The notes under the pieces are model-generated. The model saw only the letters and a list, made by a program, of their open reading frames with translations. It was not told where the DNA came from and made no database searches. A DNA stretch of 25,759 bases from IDS-8 sp965651325 (lineage in GTDB: Bacteria > Pseudomonadota > Gammaproteobacteria > Steroidobacterales > Woeseiaceae): NCBI GenBank assembly GCA_965651325.1, contig CBFGSB010000023.1, positions 1 through 25,759 on the forward strand, given 5' to 3'. A program made the position numbers and the translations under genes. Shown here one piece after another: positions 1 through 7,700 of the stretch (position 1 is the first letter of the stretch; the number at the start of each line of letters is the position of its first letter).

Positions 1-588
1 GTCGATGGTGGGATCGACGGAGAACGCGGCCCGCTCGCTTTCGCACTCGGCACGCCGCCCTTCGTCGTAGTTTCCACACTGCACGGCCCGCAAGCTGAAC
101 GTCAGGACGAGCACCGCGTTCCCTGCCGGTGTCGCATACGCGTACATCGTGTACACACTGCCGGCCGCCCCCTCGGTCACCCGGCTGACGCAGTATGTCC
201 GGCCGTTGATCCTTTTCGGCTCCGTCAGCCCGGCCCGCTCCGTCTCCGTGCCTGACCGCTCGCAAGTGAACGGTCCCTCCTCGAGGCGGACCTGTGGCGG
301 CCAATCGACGGTGTGGATGTACTCGGTTCCGAGATCACGGGGATAGCGGAAGGCGATACCGCGCTTCGGATCGGAGAATCGCTCCCACTCCTCCTCGACG
401 GCGGGCGCCTGATTGTCCTCGACGGCAGGCGCTGGCTCATCGTCAACTGCCGTCGTTGGCGAATCGGGAGGCGTACAACCAGTCCCGACCGACAGCAGGA
501 TGCTCGAGCACAGGACCGGGACCCAATGTGCGCCTGGTCGTCGCACCCCCGCTCCGCGTTTCCGCGGCAACATTTTCTTCCTTGGCAT
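1..588 (-). CDS. putative lipoprotein, 3' end outside the window
   Basis: An open frame of 196 codons runs from an ATG at 588-586 to the window edge without a stop, so the C-terminus is missing. A GAGGTGAGG-type ribosome site lies directly upstream (589-597), which supports this start; Met6 is the only other nearby ATG. The first 22 residues are basic (MPRKKMLPRKRGAGVRR), followed by a hydrophobic stretch and Cys38 in the context SVGTGC, a weak lipobox. An acidic, Pro/Ala-rich linker follows (about 42-65), with a motif repeated as PAPAVEDNQ and APAVEEEW, then a compact domain (about 66-196) containing RGIAFRYPRDLG. That phrase is common in bacterial proteins that assess a fitted beta-domain of unknown role. 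The gene is divergent from the S9 peptidase. Function unknown; export is inferred from the N-terminus only. Confidence 0.7.
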   Translation of the reverse strand, partial: MPRKKMLPRKRGAGVRRPGAHWVPVLCSSILLSVGTGCTPPDSPTTAVDDEPAPAVEDNQAPAVEEEWERFSDPKRGIAFRYPRDLGTEYIHTVDWPPQVRLEEGPFTCERSGTETERAGLTEPKRINGRTYCVSRVTEGAAGSVYTMYAYATPAGNAVLVLTFSLRAVQCGNYDEGRRAECESERAAFSVDPTID

Positions 589-649
589 CCTCACCTCTTT
601 GCCAGTTTCACGTCGTGCGAAGCCGTGTCGGCCGTATCGTCCAGTCCCG

Positions 650-655
650 TATACT
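650..655 (+). promoter_or_regulatory. candidate -10 element for the S9 peptidase gene
   Basis: TATACT at 650-655 sits 30 bases before the ATG at 686, in the 97-bp gap between divergent genes. No good -35 hexamer is seen at 16-18 bases, so the promoter assignment rests on the -10 and its placement. A GGGAG ribosome site at 675-679 precedes the start codon by 6 bases. Confidence 0.35.
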
Positions 656-685
656 CCCGCGCAAACCATAAACCGGGAGCACAGC

Positions 686-2812
686 ATGATCCACCGCTTA
701 CCCGCCCTCGCGCTCTGCGCCATCCTCGGCGCGAGCGGCGCCCACGCCGCCGAAAACACCTTCACCCTCGAAGAAGTCATGAGCTATCCCTTTCCGTCGG
801 AGCTCGTCGCGGCGGAACACGATCCGGCGTTCGCGTGGGTCCTGAACGAGCGCGGCGTGCGCAATATCTGGGTCGCGACGGGGCCCGAGTTCGAACCACG
901 CCGCGTCACGAGCTACGAGTCGGACGACGGCCAGGCACTCACCCACCTGGCCTTCTCCCCGGACGGCAGTTATCTCGTTTACGTCCGCGGCGGCGACGAT
1001 CATGCGAACTGGCCGGCCGAAGGCAATCTTGCACCGAACCCGGCTTCCGGCACGATCGAGCCCAAGGTCACGATCTGGGCCGTAGAGCTCGACGGCGGCG
1101 AGCCGGTCGAGGTCGCCGTGGGGTCCGAGCCGGCGGTATCCGGGGACAACGTGGTCGCGTTCATCCGCGACCACCAGGTCTGGGTCGCGCCGATCGGCGG
1201 CGAGGGCGAGCAGCAGCGGCTGTTCTTCGACCGCGGCCAGGCAGGCGAGCTGCAATGGAGTCCCGACGGCAGCCGCCTGGCGTTCGTCTCCGATCGCGGC
1301 GATCACTCTTTCATTGGCGTGTACACGTCGCAGGACGAGCCGCTCGCCTACCTGGCGCCTTCGACGCATCGCGACCGGTCGCCGCGCTGGTCGCCTGACG
1401 GCGAGCACATCGCCTTCGTGCGTTTACGCGGCCGCGGCGGACCGCCGGAGCCGATCCTCGAACGGACGCCAAACCCCTGGTCCATCCAGGTGGCCGACGT
1501 CGAGAGCGGCCATGCCCACGCGGCCTGGCAGAGCCCGGAGACGCTCCGCGGGTCCTTCCCGGACGATGCCAACCTCCACTGGGCCGCGGGCGACCGCCTC
1601 GTGTTCCTCGCCAACCTCGACGGCTGGCCGCACCTCTATTCCGTGGACGCCGGCGGCGGCGACGAGCCGCTGTTACTGACGCCGGGCGACTTCATGGTCG
1701 AGCACGTCGAGCTCGGCCCCGACCGCCGTCACCTCGTCTACAGTGCCAACGCGGGCACGACCCGCGACGACGGCGAGCGCCGCCACGTGTTCAGCGTCCC
1801 GGTCGATGCGGCGAAACCGATTGCCGTCACTTCGGGCGAATCGCTGCAGTGGGAGCCGGCGGTCGGCGGCGACGGCGGCCATATCGCTTACATCGGCGCC
1901 ACGGCGCAGCAGCCGCCGTTCGTCTACGTCGCCGAGTCCGACGGCGAAGCGGTGCAGGCGCTCACCGCCGACCGGCTGCCCGGCGACTTCCCCGCCGAGG
2001 AGCTGGTGGTGCCGGTCGACGTCACCTTCGAAGCCAGCGACGGGGTAACCGTGCACGGCCAGCTCTTCCGAAGCGATGACGGCGCGGCCGCAAAGCCCGG
2101 CATCCTCTTCCTGCACGGCGGGCCGCCGCGGCAGATGCTGCTCGGCTGGCACTACTCCGACTACTACAGCAACAGCTACGCGGTGAACCAGTACCTCGCG
2201 AACCACGGCTTCGTGGTGCTGTCTGTGAATTACCGCCTGGGGATCGGCTACGGGCACGACTTCAACAACCCACCCGACTGGGGACCGACCGGCGCGTCCG
2301 AGTACCTCGACGTCGCCGCGGCCGGGCGCTTCCTGCAGACGGTCGACGGCGTCGATCCGGAGCGCATCGGCCTCTGGGGCGGCTCCTACGGCGGCTACCT
2401 CACGGCGCTCGGGCTCGCGCGCGACCCGGAGCTGTTCAAGGCCGGCGTCGACCTGCACGGCGTGCACGACTGGTCGGTGCTCCTTGGCCCCTGGTTCGGC
2501 GATCCGGGCTCGCGTTACGAGCAGGGCGACTTCGAGGAAGCGCTCGAGGTCGCGTGGCAGTCTTCGCCGAACGCCGACATCGCCAACTGGCGTGGCCCGG
2601 TGCTGTTGATCCATGGTGACGACGATCGCAACGTGCGCTTCAACCAGACAGTTGATCTCGCGCGGCGCCTGCAGGAACATGACGTGCCGTTCGAGCTGTT
2701 GGTGCTGCCGAACGAGATCCACAGCTTCCTGCGCTACTCGTCCTGGGTGAAAGCCAATACCGCGACGGTGGAATTTTTCCGGGAACAGTTCCTCGGGGAC
2801 GCTCGAGAGTAG
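686..2812 (+). CDS. secreted S9 family peptidase (prolyl oligopeptidase / dipeptidyl-peptidase type)
   Basis: The 708-residue product has a clear Sec signal peptide (MIHRLPALALCAILGASGAHA, cleavage after AHA), so it should act in the periplasm or outside the cell. Residues about 30-430 form a beta-propeller with recurring blade motifs (FSPDGSYLVYV, WSPDGSRLAFVSD, WSPDGEHIAFVR). The C-terminal part is an alpha/beta hydrolase with the nucleophile in GGSYGG (Ser567), the acid in HGDDDRNV (Asp647) and the base in NEIHSF (His679). This is the full triad in the order and spacing of family S9, which cleaves short peptides, often after proline or from N-terminally blocked peptides. The start at 686 is chosen over longer in-frame starts because it has a ribosome site and begins the signal peptide. 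Substrate specificity (DPP-like or acylaminoacyl-like) cannot be settled here. Peptide scavenging fits with the nearby PutP. Confidence 0.93.
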   Translation: MIHRLPALALCAILGASGAHAAENTFTLEEVMSYPFPSELVAAEHDPAFAWVLNERGVRNIWVATGPEFEPRRVTSYESDDGQALTHLAFSPDGSYLVYVRGGDDHANWPAEGNLAPNPASGTIEPKVTIWAVELDGGEPVEVAVGSEPAVSGDNVVAFIRDHQVWVAPIGGEGEQQRLFFDRGQAGELQWSPDGSRLAFVSDRGDHSFIGVYTSQDEPLAYLAPSTHRDRSPRWSPDGEHIAFVRLRGRGGPPEPILERTPNPWSIQVADVESGHAHAAWQSPETLRGSFPDDANLHWAAGDRLVFLANLDGWPHLYSVDAGGGDEPLLLTPGDFMVEHVELGPDRRHLVYSANAGTTRDDGERRHVFSVPVDAAKPIAVTSGESLQWEPAVGGDGGHIAYIGATAQQPPFVYVAESDGEAVQALTADRLPGDFPAEELVVPVDVTFEASDGVTVHGQLFRSDDGAAAKPGILFLHGGPPRQMLLGWHYSDYYSNSYAVNQYLANHGFVVLSVNYRLGIGYGHDFNNPPDWGPTGASEYLDVAAAGRFLQTVDGVDPERIGLWGGSYGGYLTALGLARDPELFKAGVDLHGVHDWSVLLGPWFGDPGSRYEQGDFEEALEVAWQSSPNADIANWRGPVLLIHGDDDRNVRFNQTVDLARRLQEHDVPFELLVLPNEIHSFLRYSSWVKANTATVEFFREQFLGDARE

Positions 2813-2838
2813 ACCTTCAACTTACGCGGAGAACGTCC

Positions 2839-3324
2839 ATGTCCTTGCGAATTCCCGGCGCCATTCTTCTGCTCGCCATCGCGAATATGGGACTCGCGCA
2901 ATCGCTTGAAGACAGCAGTGAACCGGCAGTGTCGCAATTCGATGCCGAGCTGGCGCAGCGTCTCGGGGCCGACGCCTACGGCATGCGAAGCTTCGTGCTC
3001 GCCATCCTCAAAACAGGCCCCAACGACACAACGATCACGGGCGAGGAAAGGCAGGAAATTTTCAAAGGCCATTTCGCCAACATGAACCGCCTGGCCGAGG
3101 AAGGAAAACTCGCGCTGGCCGGTCCCTTCGGCGAAAACGACCGGGCCTTCCGCGGCCTCTTCCTGCTTGCCGTGCAAACGATGGAGGAAGCGCACGCGCT
3201 CACGCAAACCGATCCCGCGGTGAAAGCCGGCGTGTTCGTCGTGGACTACCTGCCCTGGTACGGCTCGGCTGCCCTGATGCAGGTGAACGATATCCACGCA
3301 CGCATCCAGGAAAAGGCGATGTAG
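2839..3324 (+). CDS. exported YCII-related (YciI-like) domain protein
   Basis: The product is 161 residues. An N-terminal signal peptide (MSLRIPGAILLLAIANMGLA, probable cleavage before QSLED) is followed by a ferredoxin-like YCII domain over about 45-155. Family-typical pieces are visible: LAEEGKLALAGPFG, a central MEEAHALTQTDPAVKAGVF and the terminal PWYGS. YCII domains are small dimeric alpha+beta folds related to muconolactone isomerase and EthD proteins. Their biochemical role is mostly unknown, and a catalytic His-Asp pair has been proposed in some. The start has GCGGAGAAC about 8 bases upstream. The gene lies 26 bp after the S9 peptidase and is probably co-transcribed with it. Most YCII proteins are cytoplasmic, so the signal peptide is the odd feature. 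Confidence 0.85.
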   Translation: MSLRIPGAILLLAIANMGLAQSLEDSSEPAVSQFDAELAQRLGADAYGMRSFVLAILKTGPNDTTITGEERQEIFKGHFANMNRLAEEGKLALAGPFGENDRAFRGLFLLAVQTMEEAHALTQTDPAVKAGVFVVDYLPWYGSAALMQVNDIHARIQEKAM

Positions 3325-3344
3325 CGCGGTCCTCCTGGTGGTTG

Positions 3345-4808
3345 CTAGCCGGCGCTCGGGTTGCGCCCACCGCCGAGCCGGCTGACGACAACGGTTGCGG
3401 CCGACGACAGCAGGAACCCGGGCACCAGCTCGTACAGCTCGAAGACCTGGCCCAGGTCACGCAGCAGCGGCCAGACGATGACGGTAATGCCGCCGGCCGC
3501 CATGCCGGCCAGCGCACCGTTGCGTGTCATGCCTTTCCAGTACAGCGACAGCAGCACCGCGGGACCGAAGGTCGCGCCGAAGCCGGCCCACGCCCAGGCG
3601 ACCAGCGCGAGCACGCGGCTGTCCGGATCGAGCCCGAGCAGGAACGCCAGCGCCGCGACCGCGAGCACGGCGAGCCGCCCCGCCCATAGCAATTCGCCCC
3701 GGCCCGCGTCTTTGCGCAGTACGCCTTTGTAGAAATCCTGGGCGAAAGCGCTGGAAGCCACCAGCAGCTGCGCCGCCGCGGTGCTCATCACGGCCGCGAG
3801 AATCCCGGAGAGGCAGATCCCCGCGATGACACCGGGGAAGCGGTCGACCGCCATGAAGATGAACACCTTCTCGACGTCCGCGCCCTGCAAGGGCTGCTCG
3901 AGTACGGCAATGCCCGTGAGCCCCACGATCACCGCCGCAACCAGCACGACCGTCTGCCACGTCATGGCGATCCGGCGCGCCGCCGGGATGCTGCCGGCGG
4001 CGTTCGCCGCCATGAAGCGCGCGAGGATATGCGGCTGGCCGAAATAGCCCAGCCCCCAGCCGACCAGCGAGGCGATCCCGATGAACCCGAGCGCCTCGCC
4101 GGTGCCGGCGTCGACGAAGGGATCCAGCAAGTCAGGGTTCAACGCGTTCAACGACTCGGAGATACCGCCCGCACCGCCCAGTGCAAACCAGCCGAGCGCT
4201 GCCACGAGTACCAGGGCGAAGAACATGAGACTGCCCTGCAGTACGTCCGCCCAGCTCACCGCAAGGAAGCCGCCGAAGAACGTGTACACCAGCACCGACA
4301 TGGCACCCCAGAACACCGCCCAGCCGTACGCAATACCGAACAGCGCTTCGAACAGCTTGCCCGCCGCGACAAAGCCCGAGCTCGTGTACAGCACGAAGAA
4401 GATGAGGATGAAGGCGCCGGCCAGCAGGCGCAGCGTGCGCGTGCGATCGCCGAAGCGGCGCTCGAAGTAATCCGGCAGTGTCAGCGAATCGTCCAGCGCC
4501 TCGGTGTGTTCCCGCAGCCGGCCCGCAACCAGCTTCCAGTTCAGCCAGGTGCCGACGAGCAGGCCCAGCACCATCCAGCCGGCCTCCAGCCCCGCCGCAT
4601 AGGCGAGGCCCGGCAGGCCCATCAGCAGCCACCCGCTCATGTCGGAGGCCTGCGCGGACAACGCCGTCACCCAGGCATTCAGGCTGCGCCCGCCGAGGAT
4701 GTAATCCTTGAGCGTCGTGGTGCGGCGCCAGGCGATGAATCCGAGCAGCAGCACGACGGCCATGTAGGCCAGGAACGTGCCGACGATGGCCGTGTTGATT
4801 GCGTTCAT
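3345..4808 (-). CDS. putP: sodium/proline symporter PutP
   Basis: A 487-residue polytopic membrane protein of the sodium:solute symporter family (SSS, LeuT fold), predicted to import proline with Na+. Near-identity to the PutP signature is visible in TM2 (SAQASDMSGWLLMGLPGLAY, residues 51-70), which contains Asp56 and Ser58, equivalent to E. coli Asp55 and Ser57. Arg41 in GGRSLN matches the conserved loop arginine. Further family motifs are YTFFGGFLAVSWADVLQGS and GYFGQPHILARFMAA. Length is close to E. coli PutP (about 500). The ATG at 4808 has a purine-rich GGGGAGCGGGGA site just upstream; a longer frame from 4901 lacks support. It converges on the YCII gene with only 20 bp between stops, and no putA is visible in the window. 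Confidence 0.95.
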   Translation of the reverse strand: MNAINTAIVGTFLAYMAVVLLLGFIAWRRTTTLKDYILGGRSLNAWVTALSAQASDMSGWLLMGLPGLAYAAGLEAGWMVLGLLVGTWLNWKLVAGRLREHTEALDDSLTLPDYFERRFGDRTRTLRLLAGAFILIFFVLYTSSGFVAAGKLFEALFGIAYGWAVFWGAMSVLVYTFFGGFLAVSWADVLQGSLMFFALVLVAALGWFALGGAGGISESLNALNPDLLDPFVDAGTGEALGFIGIASLVGWGLGYFGQPHILARFMAANAAGSIPAARRIAMTWQTVVLVAAVIVGLTGIAVLEQPLQGADVEKVFIFMAVDRFPGVIAGICLSGILAAVMSTAAAQLLVASSAFAQDFYKGVLRKDAGRGELLWAGRLAVLAVAALAFLLGLDPDSRVLALVAWAWAGFGATFGPAVLLSLYWKGMTRNGALAGMAAGGITVIVWPLLRDLGQVFELYELVPGFLLSSAATVVVSRLGGGRNPSAG

Positions 4809-4924
4809 TCCCCGCTCCCCAACGGTAGGTGCGGGAAATGGTACCGGATGACGGCCTGCGGCACCTCCGCTGGAAGGGGCTCGAATGAGAAACATTCGCA
4901 ATCGCGGCGCGGCGGCTGCTCCCG

Positions 4925-4930
4925 TATACT
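4925..4930 (+). promoter_or_regulatory. candidate -10 element for the AI-2E/PerM-type gene
   Basis: TATACT at 4925-4930 lies 37 bases before the ATG at 4968, in the 159-bp region between divergent putP and this gene. A convincing -35 is not seen. The context CCCGTATACT is the same as at the S9 peptidase promoter (647-655), which may reflect a local sigma-factor preference. Confidence 0.3.
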
Positions 4931-4967
4931 GCGGCCAGCACCGTACCTACAGTGATCCGCGTCGCCG

Positions 4968-6218
4968 ATGACCGCCTTCAGCGTCAACGAGTTCTACCAG
5001 CGCAACCGTCGCCTCGTCATCTGGGTCATCCTGTTCGGACTCCTGTGGCTCCTGCGGGACTTCTTCGCGCTCGTCTTCCTCACCTTCGTCCTGGCGACCC
5101 TGGCGGCGCCGCTCGTGGCGTTCGGGCGCGTCCGCATGCGGCTGCCGCATCGGGCCGCCTTGATTCTCGTGTACCTGGTGTTCGTGCTGGTGCTCGCCTC
5201 GTTCGTGCGCTTCGTGGCGCCGAGCGTCGCGAGCGAACTGAATCGCATGATCGAGAACCTGCCGGCCACGGAAATGCGCCTGCTGGAAGCCAAGGACCGT
5301 CTCGTCGACCGTTATCCGACGCTGCGCCAGCCGCTCGGCGGTTTCCTCGCAAGCGCGCTGGACGAGCACACCGCGACCGTCGTCATGCGGGAGCTCGCCG
5401 ACGAGCGGGCGCGGCTGTCCCTCACCCAGGCGGAGGTCGCGCGCGCCGCCGAAGCCGACGTGCAGCCGGACGGCGCGCTCGCCGAGTATTTTGCGCGCCG
5501 CGACCAGCTCTATCTCAACGCCCTGGTGAACAAGCTGTTCCAGCAGGTGCGGGACTATGCCCCCACCGTTATCAACATGCTCTATCGCGGCACGGCCACG
5601 ATCCTGCTGGCGCTGTTGTTCAGCTTCTTGATCCTCAATGACCGCGGCCGCTTGCGGAACGGCATCAGCCGCCTGAAGGACTCCCGCGTCGGCGACTTCT
5701 ACTCCGAGGCCGCCGAGCCGGTCGTCCGCTTCGGCGACCTGCTCGGCCGTGCCATCAAGGCTCAGGCCACGATCGCTGTCGTGAATACCATCCTGACCCT
5801 GGTCGGGCTGCTGGTGCTCGGGATTCCGCTGATCGCAATGCTCTCGGTCATCGTGTTCTTCTGCAGCTTCATCCCGGTGCTCGGCGTCTTCATCTCGACG
5901 ACGCCGATCGTGCTGGTGGCCCTGAATGCGGGTGGCCCGATGCTCTCGCTAACGGCGGTTGCCATGGTCGTCGTCATCCACGTGATCGAGGCCTACCTGC
6001 TGAACCCGATCATCTACAGCCGCCATCTCAAGCTGAACCCGGTGTTCACGCTGATCATCGTGTACGTCGGCTACCACGCGTTCGGCCTGTGGGGCATGCT
6101 GCTGGGCGTGCCGGTGACTCGCTACTTCATCCACGATGTCATCGGCGTGCCGTTCCGCGACGAGGAAGCCCTGCCCGACCCCGCGGCGGACCGCGAGGCC
6201 GCCGAGGCGACGACTTAG
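4968..6218 (+). CDS. AI-2E family transporter (PerM / UPF0118 type membrane protein)
   Basis: The 416-residue protein has the layout of the AI-2E transporter family: two or three N-terminal helices (about 17-85), a long charged soluble segment (about 85-195), then a C-terminal membrane bundle (about 205-400). The family-typical C-terminal run is present: VVIHVIEAYLLNPIIYSRHL followed by KLNPVFTLIIVYVGYHAFG and LWGMLLGVPVTR. Members are inner-membrane proteins. Some export autoinducer-2, others act as Na+/H+ antiporters or are of unknown function, so the substrate should not be assumed. The first ATG of the frame is used. It is monocistronic by position, divergent from putP and ending at a hairpin shared with the convergent peroxiredoxin gene. 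Confidence 0.9.
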   Translation: MTAFSVNEFYQRNRRLVIWVILFGLLWLLRDFFALVFLTFVLATLAAPLVAFGRVRMRLPHRAALILVYLVFVLVLASFVRFVAPSVASELNRMIENLPATEMRLLEAKDRLVDRYPTLRQPLGGFLASALDEHTATVVMRELADERARLSLTQAEVARAAEADVQPDGALAEYFARRDQLYLNALVNKLFQQVRDYAPTVINMLYRGTATILLALLFSFLILNDRGRLRNGISRLKDSRVGDFYSEAAEPVVRFGDLLGRAIKAQATIAVVNTILTLVGLLVLGIPLIAMLSVIVFFCSFIPVLGVFISTTPIVLVALNAGGPMLSLTAVAMVVVIHVIEAYLLNPIIYSRHLKLNPVFTLIIVYVGYHAFGLWGMLLGVPVTRYFIHDVIGVPFRDEEALPDPAADREAAEATT

Positions 6219-6257
6219 CCCGGACTTTTCAAAAATCGTCCGGGCCAGGCTGGCCCG
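6219..6257. terminator. bidirectional hairpin between convergent genes
   Basis: Immediately after the stop at 6216-6218, CCCGGAC (6219-6225) pairs with GTCCGGG (6238-6244) around an A/T-rich loop (TTTTCAAAAATC). A second stem, CGGGCCA/TGGCCCG (6241-6257, loop GGC), overlaps it. Read on the minus strand, the second stem is followed by GGACGATTTTT, which resembles an intrinsic terminator for the peroxiredoxin gene. The plus-strand version lacks a long T tract after the stem, so it is weaker in that direction. Confidence 0.5.
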
Positions 6258-6263
6258 GCGAGG

Positions 6264-6851
6264 TCAGAGGCTGGCGGTCTGCTGTTGCAGGCGCTGCACC
6301 GCTTCGAGCGACTGCTGCACGTTCTCCATCGGCGACATGCCGCCGATCGTCTCGGCGATCTTGCCGTCCGGGGTCACGATGAAGGTGGTCCGCTCGGCGA
6401 AGCCGTGACCGATCTCGATGCCGCGCGTGTCCCTGGCACCCTCCACCTTCTCGTGGACCTCGAGCTCGTAAGAGCGTGCGATCTCGCCGCTCGCGTCCGT
6501 GGCTACCGGCAGCTTGCCGGCGCAGTACTCGGGATCCGCGGAAAAGTCGTTGAGGCGTTCGATGCTGTCCAGTGAAACGCCAATGACGCTGGCACCGGCC
6601 GCCTCGAACTTCTCCATGTTTTTGGCGAACTCGTGCGCCTGGATATTGCAGCCCTTCGTGAACGCCGACGGATAGAAATAAACCACCACCGGGCCGTTCT
6701 CGAGCGCTTCGCCCAGTGAGAAGTCGAATTCCTCGCCGGCAAGGGAAGCCCTGGTTTCGAACTGGGGTGCGTTGTCGCCCGGCTGGAGCGCGGCAGCGGC
6801 CGGCAGTGCAAGGGCGGTGGAGCACAACAAGGCGAACAGATGCTTTTTCAT
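6264..6851 (-). CDS. exported peroxiredoxin of the AhpC/TSA (Bcp/PrxQ-like) class
   Basis: The 195-residue protein begins with a signal peptide (MKKHLFALLCSTALALPAAA) and continues as a thioredoxin-fold peroxiredoxin. The peroxidatic cysteine is Cys68 in FYPSAFTKGCNIQAHEF. Cys110 in PEYCAGKLPVATD is the likely resolving cysteine, as in a group of 2-Cys periplasmic peroxiredoxins. Further family features are ASVIGVSLDSIERLNDF and the substrate-side TTFIVTPDGKI. The predicted reaction is reduction of H2O2 or organic hydroperoxides in the periplasm by a thiol donor. The usual TPGC loop reads TKGC here. The ATG at 6851 is followed by the Lys-Lys typical of signal peptides. The gene lies downstream of the DUF3565-type gene with an 82-bp gap, so it may have its own promoter. 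Confidence 0.92.
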   Translation of the reverse strand: MKKHLFALLCSTALALPAAAALQPGDNAPQFETRASLAGEEFDFSLGEALENGPVVVYFYPSAFTKGCNIQAHEFAKNMEKFEAAGASVIGVSLDSIERLNDFSADPEYCAGKLPVATDASGEIARSYELEVHEKVEGARDTRGIEIGHGFAERTTFIVTPDGKIAETIGGMSPMENVQQSLEAVQRLQQQTASL

Positions 6852-6933
6852 GGCTTTGCCCGTAATCGGAAGTGGTCGGTTGCGCAGTATCGGGAACCGT
6901 TAATCCTGAACTCCGCAGCGCTTTTGCGCAAGC

Positions 6934-7143
6934 TCAGGGCCGCGGGTCGGCCGGGGCACCAGTGTCGCACTTCACGCAGTTGAGCTGGGCGCCCAGCTTC
7001 CCGGCACGGCCCTCCGGCGTCACGACCCACGGGCGATTGGACCACGGCGGGTTGTGGCGCACGTGCTGGTTGTGACCGCAGGCGAGTTGCGCCACCCAGT
7101 GCCGCTCCTCGTCGCGGTGATAGCCGACGATCTTCTGTCTCAT
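6934..7143 (-). CDS. small Cys/His protein of the DUF3565 type
   Basis: A 69-residue soluble protein matching a widespread proteobacterial family (DUF3565; some members were once called pressure-regulated). Conserved features seen are the N-terminal MRQKIVGYHRDEE, a metal-ligand-like cluster CGHNQHVRH (Cys22, His24, His27, His30), the PPW.NRPWV segment and a C-terminal CVKC pair (Cys56, Cys59). Two Cys/His clusters suggest a zinc site, which is an inference. The start at 7143 has AGGAGA about 9 bases upstream. It lies directly upstream of the peroxiredoxin on the same strand, and a redox or metal link is only suggested by that. No function is established. Confidence 0.85.
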   Translation of the reverse strand: MRQKIVGYHRDEERHWVAQLACGHNQHVRHNPPWSNRPWVVTPEGRAGKLGAQLNCVKCDTGAPADPRP

Positions 7144-7191
7144 GAATCGATCTCTCCTGCCGCCGACCGCCTGTCTCTATATGATTGAAGC

Positions 7192-7680
7192 ATGGATGCG
7201 GCCCTGCTTTGGTATTTCGCTGCCGGCCTGCTGATCCTCGTCGGCCTGGCAGGGACCATCCTGCCCGCGCTGCCGGGGGTCCCGCTGGTGTTCGCCGGCA
7301 TGTGGCTTACCGCCTGGACCGGGAGCTATACGGAGATCGGCGGCTGGACCGTGGTGACCCTCGGGATACTCGCCGTCATCGCGGTGCTGCTCGACTTCGT
7401 CGCCGGCCTGCTCGGGGCAAGACGGGTGCAAGCGAGCACGTCCGCCTTGTGGGGCGCGGCGATCGGCACCATCGTGGGCCTGTTCTTCGGATTGCCGGGC
7501 CTGCTGCTCGGACCGTTTGCCGGTGCCGTCATCGGCGAGCTGCGGTCGGGGGGCGGCATCCATCGCTCCACTCACGTGGGCGTTGCCACCTGGGTCGGGC
7601 TGCTGTTCGGGACACTGGCGAAGATCGCGCTGTCGTTTACGATGCTGGGTGTTTTTGTCGCGGCGCTGCTAATCGCGTAA
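7192..7680 (+). CDS. DUF456 family membrane protein
   Basis: The 162-residue hydrophobic protein has about four transmembrane segments. It carries the DUF456 hallmarks: an N-terminal GLAGTILPALPGVPLVFAG, a middle VLLDFVAGLLGARR and the glycine-rich GLFFGLPGLLLGPFAGAVIG. A C-terminal helix follows (GVATWVGLLFGTLAKIALSF). The family is common in bacteria and uncharacterised, with glycine-zipper-like repeats consistent with tight helix packing. The ATG at 7192 follows TATGATTGAAGC; TATGAT ends 6 bases before the start, so a leaderless transcript is possible and no Shine-Dalgarno is evident. It converges on tyrA with a 20-bp gap. Confidence 0.88.
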   Translation: MDAALLWYFAAGLLILVGLAGTILPALPGVPLVFAGMWLTAWTGSYTEIGGWTVVTLGILAVIAVLLDFVAGLLGARRVQASTSALWGAAIGTIVGLFFGLPGLLLGPFAGAVIGELRSGGGIHRSTHVGVATWVGLLFGTLAKIALSFTMLGVFVAALLIA

Positions 7681-7700
7681 CAAAGGAGGCAGCATAGCGG

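Noticed and set aside
413..685. N-terminal extension of the S9 peptidase upstream of 686
   Set aside because: It overlaps the divergent lipoprotein start and reads as low-complexity sequence; the signal peptide and ribosome site begin at 686.
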